Origin: Clostridia bacterium | Lineage (GTDB): Bacteria; Bacillota; Clostridia; Acetivibrionales; STF1-152 | DNA: 64,000 bases | NCBI GenBank assembly: GCA_028280575.1 | Contig: JANQLN010000134.1 | Span: 1 to 64,000 of the forward strand | Reading direction: 5' to 3' | Shown here: piece after piece, positions 50,965 to 59,212 of the stretch | Layout of the letters: the number at the start of each line of letters is the position of its first letter | Numbering within the stretch: position 1 is the stretch's first letter | Notes under the pieces: model-generated | Told to the model about the DNA's origin: nothing | Database searches by the model: none | What the model saw: the letters and a program-made list of their open reading frames with translations, nothing else | Made by a program: the position numbers and the translations under genes

Positions 50965-50993
50965 AGTATATACCCCCCATGGGTATTTGTCAA
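50965..50993 (-). promoter_or_regulatory. Glutaredoxin-like gene promoter with CsoR/CstR-like operator
   Basis: On the minus strand TTGACA (50988-50993) and TATACT (50965-50970) are 17 bp apart. The spacer is filled by ATACCCCCCATGGGTAT (50970-50986), arms ATACCC/GGGTAT. Such C/G-run palindromes flanked by AT are typical of CsoR-family repressor sites. Binding there would block the promoter. No CsoR-family gene is in the window. Confidence 0.65.
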
Positions 50994-51061
50994 GTGATTT
51001 TTTTTCTAAAATGACTTATAATATATAAGTGTTCCAGAATCGACATTAGGGAGGAAATACT

Positions 51062-51988
51062 ATGAAAAAAAAGCTTACGCCTGATCAGCAGCTAAAAAAA
51101 TATAAAAAAAAATTCCGTATACTTTTATCACTTTTTATTATGTTTTTATCGGCCGTCGGAATTTATTTTTATTTAAATTATGATTACCTGGTTTTCAAAC
51201 ACTTCATAACGGGTCACTATATTTACACCGAAGCCCTTGATAGCCTCTACTCCCAGGAGCTGAAAAGGGACGTTAAGGGCAAATACTATAATTATTTTGA
51301 CAATGTTGTCATATCGACGGTTACCAAAGCCATACGAGAAGTAAACAATGATAAATATACTTATCTATATATACCGGAAAGGCTTGAGGAATATAAACGC
51401 CAGGAGAAGGAAGAGGCAAGCGAATCAGAAATAAGGAAACTGAACGAAAAAACCGTATATTTAAAATTGACCAACTATTCAAAGTATACCTTTAAGTTTA
51501 TAAAAGACAATATTGATAAGCTTAAATATAAAAACATCATCATTGACTTAAGAGATAATCCGGGTGGTGACATATCCGTCATGGCAAAAATCAGCGACTA
51601 TTTTCTGCCTGACAACAGTATAATTGCTGTTGATAAACTAAGGTTTTTTAATTGGACATATAAAGCAAAAAGGAAACAAATCCTTGAATTCGACAATATA
51701 GTAATACTGCAAAATGTAAATTCTGCAAGCTCATCTGAAAACATGATTGCTGCGCTTAACGATAATCTTGATAATGTGACACTGATTGGAGAAAAAACAT
51801 TTGGAAAGGGAATTGGACAATACACACTATCTCTAAAAAAAGGTTTTGCAGTAAAGGCAACTATTTTAAGATGGTTTACACCTGACGGCATCAACATACA
51901 TGGAAATGGAATTGACCCTGATGTGGTATTTTACGGAGATGGCATTTTGGAAAAAGCACTGGAAATCATTGAAAAAAGAGACCCTTAA
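51062..51988 (+). CDS. S41-family peptidase, membrane-anchored, no PDZ domain
   Basis: 308 residues. An N-terminal membrane helix (about 20-38) is followed by a linker and an S41 core with IIIDLRDNPGGD (158-170), the serine nucleophile region NSASSSE (220-226) and catalytic lysine K249 in EKTFGKG. The usual PDZ domain of CtpA-type proteases is not evident; the ~100 residues before the core are charged and helical. The active site should lie outside the membrane. AGGGAGG precedes the ATG. Confidence 0.88.
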   Translation: MKKKLTPDQQLKKYKKKFRILLSLFIMFLSAVGIYFYLNYDYLVFKHFITGHYIYTEALDSLYSQELKRDVKGKYYNYFDNVVISTVTKAIREVNNDKYTYLYIPERLEEYKRQEKEEASESEIRKLNEKTVYLKLTNYSKYTFKFIKDNIDKLKYKNIIIDLRDNPGGDISVMAKISDYFLPDNSIIAVDKLRFFNWTYKAKRKQILEFDNIVILQNVNSASSSENMIAALNDNLDNVTLIGEKTFGKGIGQYTLSLKKGFAVKATILRWFTPDGINIHGNGIDPDVVFYGDGILEKALEIIEKRDP

Positions 51989-52001
51989 GGGTCTCTTTTT
52001 T
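51972..52001. terminator. Terminator of the S41 peptidase gene
   Basis: A perfect 30-bp palindrome with arms of AAAAAAGAGACCCTT and its complement overlaps the stop codon (51986-51988) and ends in six T. Confidence 0.93.
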
Positions 52002-52020
52002 CATAATGAAATTTAACCTG

Positions 52021-52107
52021 AGCAATTTGCTTATGTTATAATTTTTTTAAATGGAGAATACTAAGTTTGGTATGCTCCATTTAAAACTGAATAAAACACA
52101 AATTGCT
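52021..52107 (-). repeat. Small palindromic intergenic repeat, copy B
   Basis: Outer ends AGCAATTTG and CAAATTGCT; inner hairpin GGAGAATAC against GTATGCTCC. Its reverse complement matches copy A (10775-10880), most clearly over the terminal CATAAGCAAATTGCTC block. It lies between two convergent genes. Confidence 0.7.
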
Positions 52108-52111
52108 TATC

Positions 52112-52282
52112 TTATGAAATTTTATAAAGCTTATCAAAATAGGTAAAGCATTCTTTAAGGTTTTTAGTATAGTTTTTACTACTCTCGTTCCTTTGTTCAC
52201 ACATCCTGGAATAGCTTAATATCACTTTTTTGTCCATTTCACTCAGCTTAAATATTCTTTTATCCGCTTCATAATTGTTCAT
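52112..52282 (-). CDS. Small protein of unknown function, 56 aa
   Basis: The ATG at 52282 follows an AAGGGGGG site. The 56-residue product is charged, with no membrane segment or cysteine pair, and I do not recognise it. It ends right at the edge of repeat copy B. Confidence 0.55.
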   Translation of the reverse strand: MNNYEADKRIFKLSEMDKKVILSYSRMCEQRNESSKNYTKNLKECFTYFDKLYKIS

Positions 52283-52558
52283 ACTCAATCCCCCCTTATG
52301 ATACAAGCATTTATATGAAATAATATCTGCAAACATTTATAACATTATGTCAACTTGTCCCGTATTTATATTATAGCAGATTTGCACAAATAATCAAGTC
52401 TTTTTTTATTAGTTTTGCTAATTTTGTCTGGCTAGAAGCTTTTTATTCCTGTTTATATTTCCTGATTTATGGGAAAACAAGGTATTTATACATTGTCCAT
52501 AGAATATATTACACTATAATTTAAAACTATTTTTACAAAAGACAAGGAGTATGATTAA

Positions 52559-53131
52559 ATGAATATAACTATTTTAGGAACCGGAATTACCGGGTTGTCT
52601 ACCTGCTTGGAACTTGCAGGCTACGGCCACAGCATTACCTGTATTGGTTACGACGAACTGGCTGTCGCCAGGGCAAAAAAAATATTCTACTGCTCAAGAT
52701 GCGGTAATAAAATAACTGCTACAACCAATCTGAAAAGTGAAATAAGCAAGTCCGGCATCCTGTATATTGCTGCCGAAACACCAAGAGGGCTTTATTCGGA
52801 TATGGATATTTCAGACATAGTCAAGGGTCTTAAAGCTGCTGCAACCTATATGGTGGGATATACCCTTATAGTAATTGCAAATAGTGTACCCCATGGAACC
52901 TGTGACATAGCCAAAACCTTTGTTCAAAATAACCTTTTGTCTAAATGTTCCGATTATGACATAGTGAAAATTGAAAATTGTTCTAATTCACAAATCAATC
53001 CGGGGCAAAAGCTATTAAAAATATCTAATGTTACTGCTAAATCAAAAGGTATTATAGAGCAAGTATACCAAAGCTGTAATTGCATTCTTGAATTTGAAAT
53101 CTGCAAATCTGTCACTGCCGGGGCAATATAG
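52559..53131 (+). CDS. Lone NAD-binding domain resembling UDP-glucose dehydrogenase
   Basis: 190 residues. The N-terminal Rossmann motif GTGITGLSTCLELAGYGH and the pattern ILYIAAETPRG ... VIANSVPHGT follow the first domain of UDP-glucose/GDP-mannose dehydrogenases, but the family length is about 400-450 and the central and C-terminal (catalytic cysteine) domains are absent. No remnant of them follows. A good AAGGAG site and intact frame argue for expression. Could be a decayed gene fragment or a stand-alone nucleotide-binding protein. Confidence 0.65.
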   Translation: MNITILGTGITGLSTCLELAGYGHSITCIGYDELAVARAKKIFYCSRCGNKITATTNLKSEISKSGILYIAAETPRGLYSDMDISDIVKGLKAAATYMVGYTLIVIANSVPHGTCDIAKTFVQNNLLSKCSDYDIVKIENCSNSQINPGQKLLKISNVTAKSKGIIEQVYQSCNCILEFEICKSVTAGAI

Positions 53132-53207
53132 TAACTAAAAACTTGAAATGCCTGTTTAACTTTATTCATCTATAATATTCGATTTTATAATGCCAAAAAT
53201 CACCTTT

Positions 53208-54572
53208 TTAATTCATTTTCCTCCATCCTTTGGGATACAAATTCTTAAGCATCCGCCTTTCAACCTTACTCCATCCAACGGTATATCCATCAACGCAAAT
53301 TGCATACAGGCCTTTATCATATTCTTTATCCAGTATAATTGTTTCACCTTTTAAATATCTTGCTATTTCTTTGGAATCAGAACTAAAATCTATAGTATTT
53401 ACAATATCTTTTTTGTCAAGGGCCATAACCATTGCATGGGAAGGCTCAAACCTTTTCGACTTTATTTCTCCCAGGTACCAGCCAAATTTAGCCACTTTCA
53501 AACCATCCATTGAAGGAAGCTTCAGAGGCAGCCCATAAATGCTGCTTCCTTTTTGAATTATTCCGTCAGGAATATCCATATTCAAATTATCCAAACAAAA
53601 TCCTTTAAGCGCATCAGGTGCTTTTAAACTATCTTCATAGCTTAAACTTGAATTAGATATTGTCCCTTTTTTTCTAAGCAGTGCGGTAAAATGCCCCTCA
53701 CCGTCAAGCCTGTGAGGCCATAAACGAACAGTCTTCTTTATATCTTCATATCCGTCACACCATTTTGGCCTGCCCTCTTCAATTCCATTTACAGCAAGTA
53801 TTTTCTGCAGTTCATAGCATCTATAGTTTTCAAGGAAGTTCTTTATCTGTATTTCATTTTCCTCCGGTGCAAAGGTGCACGTAGAGTATAACAGGCTTCC
53901 ACCTGGCTTTAGCATCCTGTGAGCACTATCCAAAATGCCTTTTTGCATGCTGGTGCATTTTTCGCACTTGAACTTTTGCCAGCTTTTTATCGAAGCATCG
54001 TCTTTTCTGAACATCCCTTCTCCCGAACAGGGAGCATCAACAAGTATCCTGTCAAAATAGAGGTTGAAATTTGCGGCAAGTCTTTGAGGATTTTCTATTG
54101 TTACTACCGCATTTTTAATTCCATATAATTCAATATTCTTAACCAGTGCTTTTACCCTGCTGCTGCTTATATCATTTGATACCAGGAGTCCCTTTCCTTT
54201 CATGGATGCTGCTATTTTAACCGTTTTCCCACCCGGTGCGGCACAAAGGTCCAGTACCTTTTCCCCGGGTTTAGCGTCAAATACCTCCGCCGGGAACATA
54301 GCACTCGGCTCCTGTATATAATAAATTCCTGCGTAATAGTACGGGTGTTTGCCAGGATTAACGCCTTCCGGATAATAAAATCCATCGCTGGTCCAATTTA
54401 TAGGCTTAATATTAAAGGGAGCTATTTTTTTGAATTTGCCGATATCACATTTCAGGGAGTTGACCCTTAGCCCGTAATGTCTTGGAAAGCTGTAGGATTT
54501 TAAAAAATCATTATACTCTTCCATTTCCATCAAGCTCCCCATTCTTTCCAAAAACTCCTCTGGCAGTTTCAT
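53208..54572 (-). CDS. RsmF/NOP2-family rRNA cytosine-C5 methyltransferase
   Basis: 454 residues from the ATG at 54572, where GGAGG has proper spacing; an ATG 4 codons earlier contains that site. S-adenosylmethionine motif DLCAAPGGKTVKIA, catalytic and resolving cysteines in VDAPCSGEGMFRKD and YSTCTFAPEENE. A C-terminal domain (about 330-454) of the RsmF kind, unlike RsmB, which has an N-terminal NusB-like domain. Probably modifies 16S rRNA. Confidence 0.93.
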   Translation of the reverse strand: MKLPEEFLERMGSLMEMEEYNDFLKSYSFPRHYGLRVNSLKCDIGKFKKIAPFNIKPINWTSDGFYYPEGVNPGKHPYYYAGIYYIQEPSAMFPAEVFDAKPGEKVLDLCAAPGGKTVKIAASMKGKGLLVSNDISSSRVKALVKNIELYGIKNAVVTIENPQRLAANFNLYFDRILVDAPCSGEGMFRKDDASIKSWQKFKCEKCTSMQKGILDSAHRMLKPGGSLLYSTCTFAPEENEIQIKNFLENYRCYELQKILAVNGIEEGRPKWCDGYEDIKKTVRLWPHRLDGEGHFTALLRKKGTISNSSLSYEDSLKAPDALKGFCLDNLNMDIPDGIIQKGSSIYGLPLKLPSMDGLKVAKFGWYLGEIKSKRFEPSHAMVMALDKKDIVNTIDFSSDSKEIARYLKGETIILDKEYDKGLYAICVDGYTVGWSKVERRMLKNLYPKGWRKMN

Positions 54573-54617
54573 TCCATCCTCCATATTATATCTCTGGTTT
54601 TGGCCATTTTTATCTTA

Positions 54618-54646
54618 TTGTATTATACTGTCTCTCATGATATAAT
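54618..54646 (+). promoter_or_regulatory. tRNA-Glu promoter
   Basis: TTGTAT (54618-54623) and TATAAT (54641-54646) 17 bp apart, placing the start of transcription about 18 bp before the tRNA. Confidence 0.65.
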
Positions 54647-54670
54647 ATATTCTGTCAAAAAACAATACAC

Positions 54671-54745
54671 GGCCCATTGGTCAAGCGGTCAAGACACCGC
54701 CCTCTCACGGCGGTAACAGGGGTTCGAGTCCCCTATGGGTCACCA
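54671..54745 (+). tRNA. tRNA-Glu (anticodon CTC)
   Basis: A complete cloverleaf can be drawn. The acceptor stem is GGCCCAT/ATGGGTC, the anticodon stem CCGCC/GGCGG closes the loop CTCTCAC with anticodon CTC, and the T arm holds GGTTCGAGTC. CCA is encoded. CTC reads GAG only, so another tRNA-Glu (TTC) must be elsewhere. It stands alone, between rsmF-like and citZ. Confidence 0.96.
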
Positions 54746-54749
54746 CAGC

Positions 54750-54776
54750 AAGGACATCCTTAAGGTGTCCTTGTTC
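54750..54776. terminator. Terminator after tRNA-Glu
   Basis: Stem AAGGACA/TGTCCTT with a short inner self-complementary loop, followed by TGTTCT. It may also serve the convergent citrate synthase operon. Confidence 0.6.
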
Positions 54777-54813
54777 TCTAAACAGTTTTTTTAATATGTC
54801 CTGTTTTTATATT

Positions 54814-56178
54814 TTATCTATAATCCGTAGCTATATACTCTCTTCTCTTGATTACACTTTTATAAGCAGGCCTGATAATCCTTCCTCCGGTAGCTATCTC
54901 TTCAAGCCTGTGAGCACACCATCCGCTTATCCTTCCACAAGCAAATATGGGAGTATAAAGATCAATTGGAATATTGAGCATATTATATACGAATCCGGAG
55001 AAGAAATCTACATTTGCGCATAAAAACTTATCTGACTTTTTCATTTCATAGAATACTTTTGGAGCAAGTTTTTCTATGAGAAGATAAAGGCCAAACTCAT
55101 CTTCCATTCTCTTTTCAGCAGCTAGCTGCATAGCCTTCTTCTTAAGCAATACGGCTCTGGGATCAGATAGAGTGTATACTGCATGCCCTGTACCATAAAT
55201 AAGTCCGGATTTATCAAATGCTTTCTTATTCAATATTTTCTTAAGGTAAGCACCAACCTCATCCTCATCCTTCCAATCACCTACATTGTTCTTTATCTCC
55301 TCCATCATACCCATCACTTTTATGTTTGCACCACCATGCCTCGGACCCTTTAATGAACCTAAAGCTGCTGCAATAGTTGAATATGTATCTGTTCCGGAAG
55401 AAGTAACAACATGAGTTGTAAAAGAGGAGTTATTACCGCCTCCGTGCTCGGCGTGAAGTACCAGTGCAAGGTCAAGTAATTCTGCTTCTGATTTTGTAAA
55501 TTTGCCGTCGGACCTCATCATATGAAGTATGTTTTCCGAGGTGCTGAGTTCCGGAAGTGGACTGTGAATATGAAGGCTTTTATTATAATGGTAATGGGCA
55601 AGAGCCTGGTAGCCGTATGCTGCAAGAGTAGGAAAATATGCCAGCAATCTTATGCACTGTTCTATTACATTCCTGCAGCTGGTATCATCCGGATTTTCAT
55701 CATAGGAATATAATGCCAGTACACTTCTGGCAAGCTTGTTCATAATATTACTGCTGGGTGCTTTCAAAATCATGTCTCTTGTAAATCCTTCGGGAAGTCT
55801 TCTGTTTTCACTTAATACCGTATAAAATTCGTCAAGCTTGAGCTTGTTGGGCGTTTCTCCAAACATCAATAAATAACTGCATTCCTCAAAACCAAACCTG
55901 TCTTCATTTTGAAAGCCTTCAACAAGCTTAGTAATATCAATCCCCCTGTAAAGAAGGCGCCCCTCAACAGGTACTTTTTCATTCTCGTCCATTATATAAG
56001 CGTGAACTTCACCAATTTCAGTCAGTCCTACCAGCACACCTGTCCCGTCTGCATTCCTTAGTCCTCTTTTTACATTAAACTTGTCATAAAGCTTTGGATT
56101 GATATTATAATTTTTGCCTACTACAGATGTTAACTCTTCAAACAATTGTTTTTCTTTTTTGTCTTTTTCAAAGTTCAT
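54814..56178 (-). CDS. citZ: Citrate synthase
   Basis: Condenses oxaloacetate and acetyl-CoA. 454 residues from the ATG at 56178, which has GGGAGGG ahead; an earlier in-frame ATG overlapping gntR lacks one. Active-site segments are visible: LHAEHGGGNNSSFTTHVVTSS with the catalytic histidine, GPRHGGANIKV, and GTGHAVYTLSDPRA. This larger Si-type form is common in Clostridia. Last gene of acn-gntR-citZ; no isocitrate dehydrogenase gene is next to it. Confidence 0.95.
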   Translation of the reverse strand: MNFEKDKKEKQLFEELTSVVGKNYNINPKLYDKFNVKRGLRNADGTGVLVGLTEIGEVHAYIMDENEKVPVEGRLLYRGIDITKLVEGFQNEDRFGFEECSYLLMFGETPNKLKLDEFYTVLSENRRLPEGFTRDMILKAPSSNIMNKLARSVLALYSYDENPDDTSCRNVIEQCIRLLAYFPTLAAYGYQALAHYHYNKSLHIHSPLPELSTSENILHMMRSDGKFTKSEAELLDLALVLHAEHGGGNNSSFTTHVVTSSGTDTYSTIAAALGSLKGPRHGGANIKVMGMMEEIKNNVGDWKDEDEVGAYLKKILNKKAFDKSGLIYGTGHAVYTLSDPRAVLLKKKAMQLAAEKRMEDEFGLYLLIEKLAPKVFYEMKKSDKFLCANVDFFSGFVYNMLNIPIDLYTPIFACGRISGWCAHRLEEIATGGRIIRPAYKSVIKRREYIATDYR

Positions 56179-56240
56179 AAATAAATCCCTCCCTTTCCCC
56201 AAAATATTAAATAAACTTTTTAAGGTATCCGCCAAATGTG

Positions 56241-56900
56241 TCAATCCATCAAGTTGATACTTGCGTTCCTTACATGCTCGGTTGTATACTTCTCTGCCAG
56301 CTCTCCGTTACCATCAATTATAGCCTGGAGTATCTTTTTGTGCTCCTCAAGAGTTTCTGACGCTCTTCCCGGTTTTCTAATATTATCGGCACGAACCTTT
56401 TGAAGATAATGATGGAATGTACTCAGTGTGTGTATTAAAGGTATGCTTTTGCTTGCCCGGAACAGTTTTTCATGAAAACGCGTATCCATCTTTATCACAT
56501 GTTCCGTATCTCCCTTAAGAGTGTAGAATTCTTCAAGATCTACAGTTTCCTTAAGTACTTCGAGCTCTTCTTCAGTTATTTTTTCAGCCGCCCATTTGGC
56601 GGCAAGACCTTCTATCAAAATTCTTATTGCATATATGTCTTTGACATCCTGGACGGAAAGTCCTTTTACAACCGCACCCTTGTTTGGAATGAGCTTAACA
56701 AGCCCCTCAAGCTCCAATTGCCTTATTGCTTCCCTTATGGGCGTTCTGCTTACTCCAAGCTCAGATGATAATTTGGTTTCAATAAGATTATCCCCTGCAA
56801 TATATTTTCCATCCAGTATATCGTTTTGCAGCCTGGTAAAAACTCTTGATCCCAGCGAATTTGGCTGCTGGTCTTCATCATATTCAATTTTAGCCATCAT
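56241..56900 (-). CDS. GntR-family regulator (FadR-type)
   Basis: 219 residues: N-terminal winged helix (about 12-80, ETKLSSELGVSRTPIREAIRQLELEGLVKLIPNKGAVV) and a C-terminal FCD all-helical ligand domain (about 90-215) with the metal-site residues typical of that fold (DTRFHEKLF, later EEHKKILQAI). It lies between acn and citZ, so it probably senses a TCA intermediate and controls the operon through the TTGTATACAA-type palindromes at 58936-58981. GGAGGG precedes the ATG. Confidence 0.93.
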   Translation of the reverse strand: MMAKIEYDEDQQPNSLGSRVFTRLQNDILDGKYIAGDNLIETKLSSELGVSRTPIREAIRQLELEGLVKLIPNKGAVVKGLSVQDVKDIYAIRILIEGLAAKWAAEKITEEELEVLKETVDLEEFYTLKGDTEHVIKMDTRFHEKLFRASKSIPLIHTLSTFHHYLQKVRADNIRKPGRASETLEEHKKILQAIIDGNGELAEKYTTEHVRNASINLMD

Positions 56901-56968
56901 TAAGCCCTCCGAAATATCTAAAAAACTTAAATTTGTAGTTACCTTTCAGTAATTTTTTCATAATGCCA

Positions 56969-58897
56969 CTATGGGTTATTATTACGGGTGTAATTAATAG
57001 TTCCTCCAGCCAGAAGTATATCCCTTTGACGCTCTGATACTTCTAGCAATGCTGCAATTTCAATGCTCTTTGTTTTGTTTGATATAACAATATTGACGCC
57101 TTTTTTAACCTGTTCTCTCGTATTTTCAATTACCAGCTCATCACTTTCATCAACCCTTTCATAATCTGTTTCATCAGCAAACCTTAACGGAAGTATTCCG
57201 GAATTGATCAGATTTGCCATATGAATCCTTGCAAAGGATTTAACCAAAACACCCTTTACTCCCAGTTGAAGTGGTGCAAGGGCAGCATGTTCCCTGCTTG
57301 ACCCCTGTCCATAATTAGAACCTCCGATTATGAATCCGCCTTTTTTCTCCTTTGCACGTTTAGGGAAATCATGGTCACAGGGAGTGAGGCAAAACTCCGC
57401 CAAATAAGGTACATTCGACCGGTATGGCAAAAGCTTTGCATTAGAAGGCATAATATGGTCTGTTGTAATATTATCTTCAACTTTTATCAATACAGCACCC
57501 GAAACCTTATCTGAAAGCTCTTTATTAATAGGGAAAGGCTTGATATTAGGCCCTCTTACAATCTGAACCTCATCGCCGTCGGCTGCCGGTTCAACAACCA
57601 TATTGTCGTTGACAAGGAATTTATCCGGCATTCTGACAACAGGGGCTTTCCCAAGCTTCCTGGGGTCGGTGAATACACCTGATACGGCACTGGCAGCGGC
57701 AGTTTCCGGACTCACAAGGTAAACCTGCGCGGACTTTGTACCGCTTCTTCCTTCAAAATTTCTATTGAAGGTTCTTAAGGAAACCGCGTCCGTAGCAGGT
57801 GATTGTCCCATACCTATGCATGGGCCGCATGCCGATTCCAAAATTCTTGCTCCTGCCCCAACCATATCTGATAGAGCACCGTTTTGAGCCAGCATTGTAA
57901 GCACCTGTTTTGAGCCCGGTGCTATTACAAGACTAACTTCCGGCTTTACAGTTTTTCCTTTAAGAATACTTGCAACCTTCATCAAATCCATATAGGATGA
58001 ATTTGTACAGCTCCCTATAGCAACCTGGTCAATACTTATATCCCCTATATCCTTAACCGGCTTTACATTGTCCGGACTGTGAGGCATAGCAGCAAGAGGT
58101 TCCAATAGTGAAAGGTCAATTTCAATTTCCTCGTCGTATTTACAATCAGCATCAGGTTTTATTTCCTTCCAGTCTGCCTCTCTTCCCTGTGCCCGCAAAA
58201 ATTCTTTTGTAACATGGTCACTGGGAAATACAGACGTGGTTGCACCCAGCTCTGCTCCCATATTTGTAATTGTCGCCCTCTCAGGGACAGTCAATGATTT
58301 AACTCCTTCACCCGTATATTCAATTATCTTTCCAACTCCACCCTTAACGGACATCAGTCTTAAAACTTCAAGAATAATATCCTTTGCTGAAACCCATGGA
58401 GATAAATTACCTTTTAAATTTACCCTGCAAACCCCGGGCATCATTAAATAGTATGCTCCTCCACCCATTGCAACAGCTACGTCAAGTCCTCCCGCACCTA
58501 TTGCAAGCATTCCAATCCCGCCTCCAGTTGGCGTATGGCTGTCGGAGCCAAGCAGCGTCATGCCTGGTATTCCAAATCTTTCTAAGTGTACTTGGTGACA
58601 AATCCCATTGCCCGGCCTGGAAAAATATATTCCATACTTAGCTGCAGCGGTCTGAATGTATTTATGGTCGTCAGCATTTTCAAAGCCTGTTTGAAGGGTA
58701 TTATGGTCTATATATGCAACTGACTTTTTTGTTTTAACTCTTGGCACCTTCATAGCTTCAAACTGTAGGTAAGCCATGGTGCCTGTAGAATCCTGCGTTA
58801 AGGTTTGATCTATCCTAATTGATATTTCACTTCCCGCCTGCATCTTCCCCGTAAATAAATGTTCCATAATAATTTTTTGTGAAATATTATAACCCAT
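56969..58897 (-). CDS. acn: Aconitate hydratase
   Basis: Interconverts citrate and isocitrate with a [4Fe-4S] cluster. Cluster cysteines are C297 (GSCTNSSYMD), C357 and C360 (SACGPCIGMG). At 642 residues it is the shorter mitochondrial-like form found in anaerobes rather than the ~900-residue AcnA. The C-terminal swivel domain has GGSNYGQGSSREHAA. AAGGAG precedes the ATG. First gene of acn-gntR-citZ. Confidence 0.96.
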   Translation of the reverse strand: MGYNISQKIIMEHLFTGKMQAGSEISIRIDQTLTQDSTGTMAYLQFEAMKVPRVKTKKSVAYIDHNTLQTGFENADDHKYIQTAAAKYGIYFSRPGNGICHQVHLERFGIPGMTLLGSDSHTPTGGGIGMLAIGAGGLDVAVAMGGGAYYLMMPGVCRVNLKGNLSPWVSAKDIILEVLRLMSVKGGVGKIIEYTGEGVKSLTVPERATITNMGAELGATTSVFPSDHVTKEFLRAQGREADWKEIKPDADCKYDEEIEIDLSLLEPLAAMPHSPDNVKPVKDIGDISIDQVAIGSCTNSSYMDLMKVASILKGKTVKPEVSLVIAPGSKQVLTMLAQNGALSDMVGAGARILESACGPCIGMGQSPATDAVSLRTFNRNFEGRSGTKSAQVYLVSPETAAASAVSGVFTDPRKLGKAPVVRMPDKFLVNDNMVVEPAADGDEVQIVRGPNIKPFPINKELSDKVSGAVLIKVEDNITTDHIMPSNAKLLPYRSNVPYLAEFCLTPCDHDFPKRAKEKKGGFIIGGSNYGQGSSREHAALAPLQLGVKGVLVKSFARIHMANLINSGILPLRFADETDYERVDESDELVIENTREQVKKGVNIVISNKTKSIEIAALLEVSERQRDILLAGGTINYTRNNNP

Positions 58898-59212
58898 TGA
58901 AATCTCCTTTTTTATGTAATACTAAATATGCATTTATGTATACAATAAAACATTTTCGACATATGTATTATTGTATACAATTATACATTCTTTGTCAAGT
59001 TTTTAATTGAAGTACGGGTTATGAGTATATGTTTAATATATCTAAAATGTCAATATTTATGCACTGTTTTTTCTGAAAGTTTGTTCTATAGGAGCATTGG
59101 ACAAAACTCCTGTATGCAAGGTCCGTTTATTTTATCCGAATGGTTCAATCAAGACAAGACAAAGCCCCAAATGCCTGTTGTTTTAAGGTATATTTTATGA
59201 TTAATTTTATAT
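58898..59212. other. Intergenic region between acn and the Lon-like gene
   Basis: 315 bp. The left third is the acn promoter with its operators. The rest (59000-59212) is the 3' side of the Lon-like gene; I see no convincing terminator and no gene. Confidence 0.6.
58936..58998 (-). promoter_or_regulatory. acn operon promoter with two GntR-type palindromes
   Basis: TTGACA (58993-58998) and TACAAT (58970-58975) on the minus strand are 17 bp apart. The -10 is part of the perfect palindrome ATTGTATACAAT (58970-58981). A second copy, ATGTATACAAT (58936-58946), lies 35 bp away, centre to centre. The TNGTATACNA pattern fits FadR-type GntR regulators, and one is encoded in the operon. Confidence 0.75.
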
